52,184 nt of DNA from CAYJII01 sp964370225 (GCA_964370225.1 CAYJII010000015.1:1-52184), one strand, 5' to 3'. Shown: positions 26,001 to 35,074, counted from the first letter of the stretch. Notes: generated by a model not told the origin, from the letters alone. Translations and numbers: made by a program.

Positions 26001-26599
26001 TCCTCAAGCTCCACTAAAATGTCGCATAGTCGCAGCAAGTTTTCCTCAGCAAGATTAAGCTTTCTCTCAGCTTCATTTTTTCTATAGCGATATTTGGATA
26101 TTCCAGCGGCTTCTTCAAATATTTCACGCCTTTGATCACTCTTTGCTTGGACAATCTCTGCAATCTTGCCCTGTCCTACCATTGCATATCCATCACGACC
26201 AAGCCCAGTATCCATAAAAAGCTCGTTTAAATCTTTTAGTCTTACTGTTTTGCTATTAATTTTATACTCACTATCCCCGCTTCTATCATAGCGTCTTGTT
26301 ATAATAACTTCGTCGCTGTCAAGAGCTAAGCCTCTGTCGGTATTATCTATAGTAAGAGAAACTTGTGCAAAACCTTGAGATTTGCGTGACTTTGTACCAG
26401 TGAAGATTACATCCTCCATCTTAGCTCCACGCAAATTTTTTGTTGACTGTTCACCCATTACCCAGCGAACAGCATCACTGATATTACTTTTTCCACTTCC
26501 GTTTGGCCCCACAACCGCTGTGAGCCCTTTATTGAAATTCACTTTAGTTTTGTCGGGAAATGATTTAAATCCCTGTACTTCCACGGATTTTAATATCAA
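23021..26599 (-). CDS. smc: Chromosome segregation protein SMC
   Basis: The 1192-residue ATPase is the core of bacterial condensin. An N-terminal Walker A (VVGPNGSGKSNISDAVRW, about 30-47), long coiled coils, a central hinge around GGIIGTVSQVISVKKEFTVAIETAIGAALQNIVV and a C-terminal LLSGGEQAFVAIAIYFSILKVRPAPFCVLDEIEAALDDVNV (signature and Walker B) are all visible. Translation appears to start at TTG 26599, with GGAG 9 bases upstream. It begins 2 bases after the radical SAM gene. scpA and scpB are not in the window. Confidence 0.98.
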   Translation of the reverse strand: MILKSVEVQGFKSFPDKTKVNFNKGLTAVVGPNGSGKSNISDAVRWVMGEQSTKNLRGAKMEDVIFTGTKSRKSQGFAQVSLTIDNTDRGLALDSDEVIITRRYDRSGDSEYKINSKTVRLKDLNELFMDTGLGRDGYAMVGQGKIAEIVQAKSDQRREIFEEAAGISKYRYRKNEAERKLNLAEENLLRLCDILVELEERVEPLKVQSEKAKQFLELSEEKKKTEIAIWLNTLERTNRLLKDNSDGMLASKMEHDKFDAQIEKIENEISAIYEQMQESLVFVDKMQEEKNNLANDNGEFSSQIAVCENTISHNENSKLEISAQNEEFLKDKNEIIASINEKVALIKALEVKLESTDEKSRDNKRLYDELLVQDEKNKLQLTTLIDEQNKISLKKSQNSMMLAQLENQIQSDKLRAVDDDNLFKTKLNTIAFNKGELNSASELIEVLEEKVSGLKNSKAGYELKVRSRNEKIEEIKNSLDEINQKIRDDEQKIKLLLDLENAMEGYAYSVKSILQMQKNGKLGGIIGTVSQVISVKKEFTVAIETAIGAALQNIVVENEQNAKQAINVLKRDKLGRATFLPLTAIKGYKVDIKQSEDVDGVIGIGSDLVEYDNKFEQVVLSLLGRTIVVDNLDTAVIVAKKNAYKYRVVTLDGQVVNAGGSMTGGSQNKNAHLLSRKSQIDDLQIKVTALKEKSQKIIPEYEDYKAEIAQINSYIQGVNSEIITVNEDKIRCEGEINRITQIIEQDENLLSQMKKQMDEYTSKAKDNEGKILLLKEQIPALSAQEEKSVADIKILRDSISNLEMEKNDLSEKINNGNIENLNIIKDIDANKALIESIKSRGDNQKLIRVQNEEKLLMLAEQNYQHEKQIVSLSEKISAGKAKIIEIEAKIQDKINFRTELEKKATENRSSLKQLNHDRENITRQVAKFEEKAFSLQKEYDIIIQNLWEEYSLTKNEATSFAKEITDVTSEVKILNSLKSKIRALGSINVDAIEEYKEVLERYEFLDKEVKDAQKAKGELIRLINELTEKMMSIFEESFNRINSNFSNIFVELFGGGQAKLILSEPEDILQSGIEIFVEPPGKIIKNLSLLSGGEQAFVAIAIYFSILKVRPAPFCVLDEIEAALDDVNVIKYASYLRKICDKTQFITITHRRGTMEEADMLYGVTMQDEGVSKLIALNVSEIENKLGLKEVT

Positions 26600-26601
26600 G
26601 G

Positions 26602-27603
26602 TCAGCTTCTCCTCTCACACTTAATTTGTCTTAAAGTTAAACTGTCATCTGGTATAATTTTAACATCATAGCCAAGTTTTAAAAATTCTTCTATATTGCT
26701 TTTTTTCTGCCCTAAAGCTTTGGATAAATCTCTATTTGCAACATAGATATTCACTTTATTAAAGCCTAGTTTCTCTATTTCATTAATAATAATTTCTTTA
26801 TAAATCGCACTTTCGCACAACTCTCTAAAAGCTGGATGATATATGCCACCTACCATGGATTTTATCACATCAGTGGAGGAATGTAAACCTAATTTGATAA
26901 TCTTTATATTTTCTTTCTCAAACATTAAGATTAACCTAGCACATATTTTTATCGCTTTTTCTAATGGAAAAACTATATACTCCCCACTCTCGTAAAGCTC
27001 TGCTAAATATGTGTTTTTTAGTATAACAGTAGGATAAATCCTCACAGTGTCCGGCTTAATCTTTATAATTTGCTCCGCTGTATTTAGTACTGACTTTTCA
27101 CTTTGTGCATATAGCCCCACCATCATTTGTAGCCCTAAATCAAATCCCCACAATTTTATAAGCTCACTTGCATTTAATACATCTATTGCACTGTGTCCTC
27201 GAAAATTTTTGGATAGCACATCATCGCATAGGCTTTGTGCACCTAGTTCAATCGCTTTAACAGAATATTCTTTTAACATTGCTAAAATTTCGTTGTCAAT
27301 CGCATCCGGTCTAGTCGAAATTCTAATACCATCTAAAGCGTACTCGTCACAGAATTTTTTCCCAATCTTTAGCAGTGCTAACATATATTCTTTATCTAGT
27401 GCTGTGAAACTTCCACCAAAAAAAGCGATTTGTGCACTTTTTTTATCACCTCTAAAGCTTTGTAATGCGCAACTTATCTCTGTTGTAATTTGTTCAAGGC
27501 TTCTTTTTTCCATCATCCCCGAGATTGTATTTTGATCACAGAAACTACATTTATTTGGGCAACCCATATGTGGAATAAATACGCTAATATTACTATGTTT
27601 CAT
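26602..27603 (-). CDS. Radical SAM protein, Elp3/YhcC-like
   Basis: The 333-residue protein has the radical-SAM cysteine motif in HMGCPNKCSFCDQNTISG (about 12-29, CxxxCxxC), a glycine-rich AdoMet motif FFGGSFTALD and STRPDAID. Homologous clostridial proteins between smc and rnc are annotated as Elp3-like or HemN-like; there is no GNAT domain, so it is not full Elp3. Substrate unknown, a tRNA or cofactor modification being possible. Its start overlaps rnc by 11 bases. Confidence 0.85.
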   Translation of the reverse strand: MKHSNISVFIPHMGCPNKCSFCDQNTISGMMEKRSLEQITTEISCALQSFRGDKKSAQIAFFGGSFTALDKEYMLALLKIGKKFCDEYALDGIRISTRPDAIDNEILAMLKEYSVKAIELGAQSLCDDVLSKNFRGHSAIDVLNASELIKLWGFDLGLQMMVGLYAQSEKSVLNTAEQIIKIKPDTVRIYPTVILKNTYLAELYESGEYIVFPLEKAIKICARLILMFEKENIKIIKLGLHSSTDVIKSMVGGIYHPAFRELCESAIYKEIIINEIEKLGFNKVNIYVANRDLSKALGQKKSNIEEFLKLGYDVKIIPDDSLTLRQIKCERRS

Positions 27604-28273
27604 AACCCATCAGTTCCAATGCTTCCTTTGCAGCAAATTGCTCAGCTTGCTTTTTACTTTTTCCATTTCCTGTACCTATAACATTGGAATTAAGGTGGAT
27701 TTCCACCGTAAAAATTTTGTCATGGTCAGGACCAGATTCAGAGATTGTAACATACTCAATTTTTTCTTCTCTATTTTTTTGAATAATCTCCTGTAATGCA
27801 GTCTTATAATCACTCGAATAGGTATTATTTTTCACATTCAGGGTCTTAGGTATAAACTTAAGCACGAAAGATTTCGCTTTTTCTAGTCCACCATCTAAAT
27901 AAATAGATGCGATAACTGCCTCAAACGCATCTGCTAATATCGATATACGCCTACGACCACCTGTGTTTTCCTCGCCTTTTCCCATAGCAAGATAATTGCC
28001 AAGCTCAATCATTTTTGCGAAATCATGTAAACTTTTTTCGCACACTAGTGAAGCTCTAAGCTTTGTGAGCTCACCCTCAGGAAGATGTGTGTAATGCGTA
28101 AACAAATGCTCAGAAACTATTATTGAGAGAACTGCATCTCCCAAAAACTCGAGTCTCTGATTATTTTTACTTTTGTTGCGCCCTTCGTTCACGAAAGATG
28201 AATGTGTTAGCGCTTCTTTTAATAGCTTTTTATTTTTATAAGTATAGCCAATAACTTTTTCAAAGTCTGACAA
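27593..28273 (-). CDS. rnc: Ribonuclease III
   Basis: This endonuclease cuts double-stranded RNA in rRNA and mRNA processing. The catalytic signature NQRLEFLGDAVLSIIVSEHLF (about 38-58) carries the conserved glutamate and aspartate, with later DAFEAVIASIYLDGG. A dsRBD (about 150-226) ends in the GNGKSKKQAEQFAAKEALE basic helix. The start at TTG 28273 has AGGAG 8 bases upstream; a GTG three codons earlier (28282) is the alternative. plsX is 29 bases upstream with no acpP in between. Confidence 0.96.
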   Translation of the reverse strand: MSDFEKVIGYTYKNKKLLKEALTHSSFVNEGRNKSKNNQRLEFLGDAVLSIIVSEHLFTHYTHLPEGELTKLRASLVCEKSLHDFAKMIELGNYLAMGKGEENTGGRRRISILADAFEAVIASIYLDGGLEKAKSFVLKFIPKTLNVKNNTYSSDYKTALQEIIQKNREEKIEYVTISESGPDHDKIFTVEIHLNSNVIGTGNGKSKKQAEQFAAKEALELMGYET

Positions 28274-28302
28274 AATTCTCACTCCTATTTAACCCAGCGG
28301 TA

Positions 28303-29304
28303 CTAACGTTTAGCTTTCCCCTCTTCAAGCGCCTTAACTATCTCACCATTTACATCTTTTGAGACAAATTCAATCGCTTGTCTAATCGCATTCTTCAGTG
28401 CATATGCATTACTACTTCCATGCGCCTTAATAACAGGCTTTGCAGAACCCAAAAGTGGAGCTCCGCCGTATTCTGTGTAATCCATGTCCTTTTTAAGTTT
28501 TTTCATGTCACGCATAACAAGTAACGCAGCCATTTTTCCAGTTAAGCTACTTGTAAATGCTCCTTTTAGCATAGTCATAATTTGCTTTGCCACACCTTCT
28601 GTCAGCTTTAGTATTACATTTCCGGTAAAGCCGTCTGCTACCACTACTTCCGCTTTCCCAAGTGGTACGTCGCGCGCCTCTACATTTCCAATAAAGTTTA
28701 GTTTTGAGCTTTTAAGTAGTTTATATGTTTCAAGTTGTAAATCTCTTCCTTTAGTTTCTTCTTCCCCAACATTTACAAGTCCTACTTTAGGCGAGTTTAT
28801 CCCTATAACTCTGTTCATATAGATGCTACCCATCATCCCAAATTGCACTAACATTTCAGGGCGACAGTCTAAATTTGCTCCACCGTCTACTAATATGAAG
28901 CATCCAGTTTTTGATGGAATTATTGGCGCAATAGCAACCCTTTTAATCCCTTTGATACGCTTGATAATAAGTGATGCGCCAACTACCGCAGCACCAGTAC
29001 TACCAGCACTTACAAAAGCATCTGCTTTGCCTTGTGAAACTAGTTTCATCGCAACAGCCATAGAGCACTCTGCTTTTTCACTTAAAATGTCAGTAGGCTC
29101 ATCGCACACTTCAATCACATCAGTAGTATGGACAATCTCAACGTTATTTAAGCTTATCCCATTTTTTTGCGCTACATCTTTTATTATGTTTTCATCACCT
29201 GTCAATATTATCTGTACACCATATTCCATTACTGCAAGTGCTGCACCTTTTATTATCTCAAGTGGTGCATTATCTCCACCAAATGCATCTACTGCTATTT
29301 TCAT
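28303..29304 (-). CDS. plsX: Phosphate acyltransferase PlsX
   Basis: The 333-residue enzyme makes acyl-phosphate from acyl-ACP for phospholipid synthesis. The N-terminus IAVDAFGGDNAPLEIIKGAA and internal GKADAFVSAGSTGAAVVGA and GFTGNVILKLTEGVA are characteristic. GGAG precedes the ATG. fapR, plsY and acpP, common companions, are absent here. Confidence 0.97.
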   Translation of the reverse strand: MKIAVDAFGGDNAPLEIIKGAALAVMEYGVQIILTGDENIIKDVAQKNGISLNNVEIVHTTDVIEVCDEPTDILSEKAECSMAVAMKLVSQGKADAFVSAGSTGAAVVGASLIIKRIKGIKRVAIAPIIPSKTGCFILVDGGANLDCRPEMLVQFGMMGSIYMNRVIGINSPKVGLVNVGEEETKGRDLQLETYKLLKSSKLNFIGNVEARDVPLGKAEVVVADGFTGNVILKLTEGVAKQIMTMLKGAFTSSLTGKMAALLVMRDMKKLKKDMDYTEYGGAPLLGSAKPVIKAHGSSNAYALKNAIRQAIEFVSKDVNGEIVKALEEGKAKR

Positions 29305-29336
29305 AAAATGCTCCTATCTAAACATCAAACCATGTA

Positions 29337-30689
29337 TTATAATTTTTCTTTGTAATCATCTATCGCACTGTCAAATGCAACAGTTGCATTTTCTGCAATG
29401 GTTTTATATCTAAGTTTTTTATCTTTCACTCTTTCTGGTAAAGAAGGGAGTAGCCCCATATTGCTTGTAATCGGCTGAAATTTTTCGTTATACGCATCGC
29501 TTATGTAATGCGATAACGCTCCTAACATAGTAGTTTTCGGTAATGTAAGAAGTTTTTTACCTAAAATTTCATTACTTAAATTATATCCTACGTATATTCC
29601 ACTAGCAGCAGATTCAGTGTACCCCTCTACACCTGTTATCTGCCCTGCAAAAAATATTTTCGGGTTGCTTTTCAGCCTAAAATGACAATCCAAAAGTTTA
29701 GGTGAATTGATAAAAGTATTCCTGTGCATAACACCATAACGCAATATATCTATATCCTTAAGTCCTGGTATAAAAGAAAACACTCGCTTTTGCTCGCTCC
29801 AAGTTAAGTTTGTCTGAAAACCAACTAAATTATACATCGTAGCTTCCACATTTTCTTTGCGTAGTTGCACCACTGCCCATGGGCGTCTATCCGTCCTCGG
29901 GTCAGTAAGCCCAACAGGCTTTAGCGGTCCAAATCGCAATGTGCCCTCTCCGCGCTTTGCAAGCACCTCGACCGGCATACAGCCTTCATATACTTTAAAT
30001 TCTTTATTTTCAAATTCTTTAAGTTTTGCGCTTTGAGCATTAATAAGCTCATTATAAAAAATTTCGTACTCTTCCTTGTTCATCGGGCAGTTTAGGTAAT
30101 CATCATTTCCCTCATCAGGATTTTCTTCGATACCTTTATTATACCTAGAAGCTGCAAAAACTATCCCTCTATCTATGCACTGTGCATCAATAATTGGAGC
30201 TGCAGCATCAAAAAAACTTAAATGTTCCTCGTTTACTAAAGCTTTAATGCTATTAGCTAAAGCATCACTTGTTAAAGGACCACTAGCGATAACAACATAT
30301 CCATCTGGGATTAATGTTATCTCTTCACTAATAACATTAATATACGGATGTGAATTAATCTTCTCAGTGATGTAATCCGAAAACTTCTCCCTGTCAACTG
30401 CAAGAGCTCCACCCGCAGGCACCTTTGTAATCTCAGCGCTTTCCATTACCACAGAGCCTAATTTTCGCATTTCTTCTTTTAATATCCCAGCTGCTGAATC
30501 AAATCTTGCTGATTTAAGCGAGTTTGAGCAAACTAGCTCAGCAAACCCACTATAGCTATGTGCTGGGGTATATTTTTGTGGCTTCATCTCATATAAATCC
30601 ACATATATATTGTTGTTTGCTAGCTGCATTGCAGCTTCTGCACCTGCAAGCCCTGCACCAATTACAGTGACTTTATTTATCGCATTCAA
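29337..30689 (-). CDS. trmFO: tRNA (uracil-54-C5)-methyltransferase TrmFO
   Basis: The 450-residue folate/FAD-dependent enzyme makes T54 in tRNA. It has an N-terminal FAD-binding motif VTVIGAGLAGAEAAMQLA (about 8-25), YSGFAELVCSNSLKS, and LKPVGLTDPRTDRRPWAVVQLR, with a second flavin segment FFAGQITGVEGYTESAASG. Translation starts at TTG 30689, with AAAGGAG 10 bases upstream; the ATG 4 bases later is out of frame. topA lies 7 bases upstream. Confidence 0.97.
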   Translation of the reverse strand: MNAINKVTVIGAGLAGAEAAMQLANNNIYVDLYEMKPQKYTPAHSYSGFAELVCSNSLKSARFDSAAGILKEEMRKLGSVVMESAEITKVPAGGALAVDREKFSDYITEKINSHPYINVISEEITLIPDGYVVIASGPLTSDALANSIKALVNEEHLSFFDAAAPIIDAQCIDRGIVFAASRYNKGIEENPDEGNDDYLNCPMNKEEYEIFYNELINAQSAKLKEFENKEFKVYEGCMPVEVLAKRGEGTLRFGPLKPVGLTDPRTDRRPWAVVQLRKENVEATMYNLVGFQTNLTWSEQKRVFSFIPGLKDIDILRYGVMHRNTFINSPKLLDCHFRLKSNPKIFFAGQITGVEGYTESAASGIYVGYNLSNEILGKKLLTLPKTTMLGALSHYISDAYNEKFQPITSNMGLLPSLPERVKDKKLRYKTIAENATVAFDSAIDDYKEKL

Positions 30690-30696
30690 GTTTTTC

Positions 30697-32916
30697 TTAC
30701 TCCTTTAAGCCACGTCTATAGTCACATTTTTCGTCTGCACAATAAATATAACCTTCGCGTCCGCCTTTTTTAAACATTGTCTTTGAGCACTGTGGGCATT
30801 CCTCTTTTATAGGCGTGTCCCATGTTACAAAGTTGCAAGTAGGATAAGTCGAACACCCAAAGAATTTTTTACCTTTTTTAGATTTTTGTTCAACCATTTT
30901 ATTTGAGCAAAGTGGGCAGTTTCCTTCAGTTTGTGTCACAATACGTTTTGTGTTTTTACAATCAGGATAACCGGGGCAAGCCAAAAACTTGCCAAATCTA
31001 CCGTTTTTAACTACCATGTTTTTACCACAGTTTTCGCAAATTTCGTCGCTGATTTCTTGTGGTAGCTCTATCTTATCGGCAGGCATATTTTCCTCTGCAT
31101 ATTTGAGAGCTTTATCAAAATCTCCATAGAAATTACGTAGTGCAACTTTCCAATTTTCGCTACCATGCTCGATTTTATCTAAATCTTCTTCCATTTTCGC
31201 ACTAAACTCAACCTCAACAAATTTATGGAAGTACTCTGTTATCAGCTCATTAGTAACTTCACCTAGAAATGTAGGTTTTAATTGTCTAGAATCACGCTCA
31301 ATATAATTTCTTGCGATAACAGTTGTTATTGTTGGGGAATACGTACTCGGTCTACCAATTCCGTTTTCCTCTAAAGTTTTAATCAAAGTAGCCTCAGTAT
31401 ATCGTGCTGGAGGCTGTGTAAAGTGTTGATTAGGCGTAACCTTTTGTGTAAGAAGCTTTTGCTCCTTCTCAAGTTTAGGTAATGCACCCTCATCTGTGCT
31501 TTCTTCGTCCTTGCCTTCTTCGTACAGTGCTGTAAAGCCATCAAACTTAACAGTGTACCCACTAGCTTTAAACATATATTTGTCCGCATAAATAGTTGCA
31601 TTCACTGTATCTAACAAGCAAGTTTCCATTTGTGATGCGATAAATCTTTGCCAAATTAGCTTGTAAATTTTAAATTGGTCATTAGTAAGACTTGCTTTTG
31701 CAATTTCAGGTGTAATCGCAGCATTAGTAGGTCTAATTGCCTCATGCCCATCTTGTGCATTTCCTTTAGACTTAAATACTCGTCTAGTTGATGGAACATA
31801 GTTTTCACCATACTTACCAACAATATAATTTTTTGCTTCCTCAGCAGCAGTATCAGAAATTCTTAGTGAGTCAGTTCTCATATAAGTGATAAGACCCATT
31901 GTTCCATATTCGCCAACGTCAACCCCTTCATATAATTCTTGGGCCGCTTGCATTGTACGTCTTGATTGGAAACCTAGCTTTCTTGAAGCTTCCTGTTGTA
32001 ATGTTGAAGTAATAAAAGGAGGTGCTGGATTTTTCTTTCTAGTTGCATTTTTTATATCCGTCACTTCAAATTGAGACTTACTAACAACAGCTACAATTTC
32101 TTCAGACTCTTCTTTAGTTTTTAGTTCAATCTTCTTACCATCTTCCCCATAAAATTTCGCTGTGAACTTATGGTTTGACTCCTCAACTCCAGTGTCAAGC
32201 AATGCTTCAATTGACCAGTACTCTTCGGAAACGAAGGCTCTAATTTCTTTTTCACGCTCAACAATAAGGCTTACCGCAACTGACTGTACACGTCCTGCTG
32301 ATAAACCACTTTTTATCTTCTTCCATAAAAATGGACTTAGTTTATATCCAACTAGTCTATCCAAAATTCTGCGTGTTTGCTGGGAATTTATCAAATCCAT
32401 GTCTAGACCTCTCGGATTATCCATCCCATTTTGCACACCAAATTTAGTAATCTCATTAAAAGTTACTCTGTTTTTCGCTTCAACATCTAATCCCAATAAC
32501 TGTGCTAAATGCCACGAAATTGCTTCACCCTCTCTATCAGGGTCAGTAGCAAGATAAATATTACCACATTTTTTCGCTTCTTCTTTTAGCGCCTTTATGG
32601 TCTTAGATTGGCTTTTAACATTAATATATTGTGGTTCAAAGTCATTTTCAACATCGACACCAAGTTTGCTTTTAGGCAAATCTCTGATATGTCCCATCGA
32701 CGCTAATACTTCAAATCCGCGCCCCAAATATTTCTTGATAGTTTTAGCTTTTGCAGGAGACTCCACTATAACTAAACTTCTGTTTTTATTTGGTTTTACT
32801 GCCGTTTTCTTTTTAACTGCACGTTTTGTAGTTGTTTTTTTAGTAACAGCTTTCTTTGTCGTTTTCTTTGCTGCTGTTTCAGTAGTTGTTTTATCCGCAG
32901 TTTTAGTTGTTGCCAT
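30697..32916 (-). CDS. topA: DNA topoisomerase I with basic N-terminal tail
   Basis: The type IA topoisomerase relaxes negative supercoils. The Toprim domain starts LVIVESPAKAKTIKKYLG (about 48-65) with ATDPDREGEAISWHL; the active-site tyrosine is in GLITYMRTDSLRIS (about 343-356). Three C-terminal zinc-binding motifs follow, CENCGK, CPLCSNK and CPQCSK, each with a second cysteine pair. The first about 45 residues form an unusual Lys/Thr/Ala-rich tail (KKTTKKAVTKKTTTKRAVKK), absent from typical TopA. The start at ATG 32916 is preferred over the adjacent TTG. Confidence 0.97.
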   Translation of the reverse strand: MATTKTADKTTTETAAKKTTKKAVTKKTTTKRAVKKKTAVKPNKNRSLVIVESPAKAKTIKKYLGRGFEVLASMGHIRDLPKSKLGVDVENDFEPQYINVKSQSKTIKALKEEAKKCGNIYLATDPDREGEAISWHLAQLLGLDVEAKNRVTFNEITKFGVQNGMDNPRGLDMDLINSQQTRRILDRLVGYKLSPFLWKKIKSGLSAGRVQSVAVSLIVEREKEIRAFVSEEYWSIEALLDTGVEESNHKFTAKFYGEDGKKIELKTKEESEEIVAVVSKSQFEVTDIKNATRKKNPAPPFITSTLQQEASRKLGFQSRRTMQAAQELYEGVDVGEYGTMGLITYMRTDSLRISDTAAEEAKNYIVGKYGENYVPSTRRVFKSKGNAQDGHEAIRPTNAAITPEIAKASLTNDQFKIYKLIWQRFIASQMETCLLDTVNATIYADKYMFKASGYTVKFDGFTALYEEGKDEESTDEGALPKLEKEQKLLTQKVTPNQHFTQPPARYTEATLIKTLEENGIGRPSTYSPTITTVIARNYIERDSRQLKPTFLGEVTNELITEYFHKFVEVEFSAKMEEDLDKIEHGSENWKVALRNFYGDFDKALKYAEENMPADKIELPQEISDEICENCGKNMVVKNGRFGKFLACPGYPDCKNTKRIVTQTEGNCPLCSNKMVEQKSKKGKKFFGCSTYPTCNFVTWDTPIKEECPQCSKTMFKKGGREGYIYCADEKCDYRRGLKE

Positions 32917-32935
32917 CAATCAATCACCTTTTATA

Positions 32936-34156
32936 TCATTTTTGTGTTTTTATCAATGAATATCTTCTGCCAGAAAATGACATTACATAGTCATATAGTT
33001 CTAGCTCCGTTAAAATTGATAGTACCTTGTTTAACTCCATATCCAAATCATAACATATGCTGTCAATACCTATTGGATCAAATTCCAAATAATCAAAAAC
33101 TTTTTTGTGCTCATCACTGAGATCATTTTGCCATTCTTTAGTGATGTATTCAGTTGGTTTTTCTGTTTTCTCTATTTCAGGAATTTCTTGATTTTCTGAT
33201 CTTTTATAGTTTGTGTTATAATTTTTCTTTTTTGTCGGTACAATATATGTTTTAAAAACTATTTGTGCTTTTAATTTATGTGCATATTCGCTGTAATATT
33301 CAAACATAATGTCTTTTGCTGAAAATACAGGAGTTGCTCCATCTCGCAAATATTTTGCTACACCAGAGAAATTATCATCATAAATATCATGTGGTGGAAC
33401 GCAAAATAAATCCTTACCTTGTTCGATTGCATGCTCAGCTGTAATGAGGGACCCACTCCTAAATGGAGCTTCGGTCACAAGCACTGCTAAAGATAAACCT
33501 GATATTAACCTATTCCTTATCGGGAAAATCTTTCTGCTAGCACCCACTCCTGGTGGCACTTCACTGATTAGTGCGCCTTTTTTAAGTATCGCTTTCTTTA
33601 ACTTTGCGCTTGCAGCTGGATAATTTACGTCTAAACCGCAACCTAAAACCGCGATAGTTCTACCCCCTGCTTTTAATGCGCCCCAATGTGCATATGTATC
33701 AATCCCAACCGCACAACCGCTTATGATAACAGAGCCTGCACGTGTTAGTTCATAGCAAAGATTTCCAGTTAGCTTTTTGCCGTAGTCGCTTGCTTTTCGC
33801 GTGCCTACTACACCGATTGCAACCTCATCATCTATTCCACTTATATCACCTTTAACGTATAAAACCATCGGTGGTGCATAAATATTCTTAAATCGTATAG
33901 GATAAAGTGCATCATCATATGCGATTATGTCTATTCCCTTTTTCTCGCAATCTTTGATGATATCTTCGCTCGTGTTAAGCTGTTTGTTTACAAGCTTCGC
34001 TACATCAGCTCTTGAAAGTATCCCAGTTTGTATCAATGTCTGTTTATCAGCTTCGTAGATATCCTTCGGGGTTTTGAGCATTCGCAAAAGCTCTACCGCT
34101 TTATTTCCACTATACTCAAATTTTGTTGATAGCCATACCCAATAAATTTTATCCAT
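32936..34156 (-). CDS. dprA: DNA-processing protein DprA
   Basis: The protein loads RecA onto incoming single-stranded DNA during transformation. It has an N-terminal helical segment, a Rossmann-like core with GVVGTRKASDYGKKL, IISGCAVGIDTYAHWGALKAGGRTIAVLGCGLDVNYP and EVPPG, and a C-terminal winged-helix domain (SDEHKKVFDYLEFDPIGIDSI). The start at ATG 34156 (MDKIYWVWLS) is chosen because GAGG precedes it; the upstream TTG at 34183 has no ribosome site. It is 19 bases upstream of topA. No com genes are nearby. Confidence 0.93.
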   Translation of the reverse strand: MDKIYWVWLSTKFEYSGNKAVELLRMLKTPKDIYEADKQTLIQTGILSRADVAKLVNKQLNTSEDIIKDCEKKGIDIIAYDDALYPIRFKNIYAPPMVLYVKGDISGIDDEVAIGVVGTRKASDYGKKLTGNLCYELTRAGSVIISGCAVGIDTYAHWGALKAGGRTIAVLGCGLDVNYPAASAKLKKAILKKGALISEVPPGVGASRKIFPIRNRLISGLSLAVLVTEAPFRSGSLITAEHAIEQGKDLFCVPPHDIYDDNFSGVAKYLRDGATPVFSAKDIMFEYYSEYAHKLKAQIVFKTYIVPTKKKNYNTNYKRSENQEIPEIEKTEKPTEYITKEWQNDLSDEHKKVFDYLEFDPIGIDSICYDLDMELNKVLSILTELELYDYVMSFSGRRYSLIKTQK

Positions 34157-34208
34157 AACATGCCTCATTTCACAATCAAACAAAATATATGTCCTGGCGT
34201 ATGAAAAT

Positions 34209-34985
34209 TTACTTCGACATTTCCCAAATTAATATTGCAGTAGCTATTGCAGCATTTAAAGATTCAGTTTTATCGCTCATTGGTATAATTATTTTTTCTT
34301 TGCACTCATCTACTACCTTCTCAGGTAGTCCGTTGCCTTCATTGCCCACAACAACAATGCTATTTGCATCAAATTTTACTTCATCAAGGGAAACAGAATT
34401 TTCTGAAAGCACTGCGCAATAAGTCGAAAAAATTGGATTTAGCTCTTTTATTACGCTTGCTGCGTCTGTAGCATTATACATCGCAATCTGGAATATTGCA
34501 CCCATTGATGCTCTCACTACTTTTTGCGAATAAAAATCGCAATTGTCATCACTTACGATTACTCCATCGACTGAAAGAGCCGCAGCAGTTCGGATAATAG
34601 TACCAACATTCCCACTGTCTTGCAAGCCACATAGCAAAATATATTTTCCACTTGTGGGAAGCTTGTCCGATACTGTGAATTTCTCGCATATTGCGAAAAT
34701 CCCCTGTGAGTTATTAGTGTTTGCCATTTTTTCTTTTACATGCTCTTCAATTATATATGTATTATTACATTTTTCAAAAAGTTTTTGTAATGCATCGTAA
34801 TTTTCATCAAAACACGTTTGCGTTACAAAAACCTTTTTAATCACTATATCGGAATTTGCAGCTTCGCATACTAGTTTCAAGCTTTCTATTGTGAAAACAT
34901 CTTGCTCGTCGCGATACTTCTTTGAAGTAGTAAGCTTGACATAATCTTTGACGCCCGAGTTGTTTCTTGATGTGATAACTTCCAT
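34209..34985 (-). CDS. TrmH/SpoU-family RNA methyltransferase
   Basis: The 258-residue SPOUT-class enzyme has an N-terminal substrate-binding domain (ITSRNNSGVKDYVKLTTSKKYR) and a trefoil-knot domain with GLQDSGNVGTIIRTAAAL (motif 1), VVVGNEGNGLPEKV (motif 2) and IPMSDKTESLNAAIATAI (motif 3). It is a 2'-O-methyltransferase of unknown rRNA or tRNA site. It is the first gene of the sixteen-gene array and follows the rplT operon, its usual position. Confidence 0.92.
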   Translation of the reverse strand: MEVITSRNNSGVKDYVKLTTSKKYRDEQDVFTIESLKLVCEAANSDIVIKKVFVTQTCFDENYDALQKLFEKCNNTYIIEEHVKEKMANTNNSQGIFAICEKFTVSDKLPTSGKYILLCGLQDSGNVGTIIRTAAALSVDGVIVSDDNCDFYSQKVVRASMGAIFQIAMYNATDAASVIKELNPIFSTYCAVLSENSVSLDEVKFDANSIVVVGNEGNGLPEKVVDECKEKIIIPMSDKTESLNAAIATAILIWEMSK

Positions 34986-35029
34986 AATAAAACGCCTTTC
35001 TACCCTCGTACGTAATTATCGTAATATAC

Positions 35030-35065
35030 TAAAACACGCCCCGAGTCGTATTTTGACAGGGGCGT
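35030..35065 (-). terminator. Intrinsic terminator of infC-rpmI-rplT
   Basis: The stem ACGCCCC / GGGGCGT (35036-35042 with 35059-35065) with a 16-base loop is followed on the minus strand by GTTTTAG. It ends the ribosomal protein operon before trmH. Confidence 0.75.
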
Positions 35066-35074
35066 TGTAGTATA

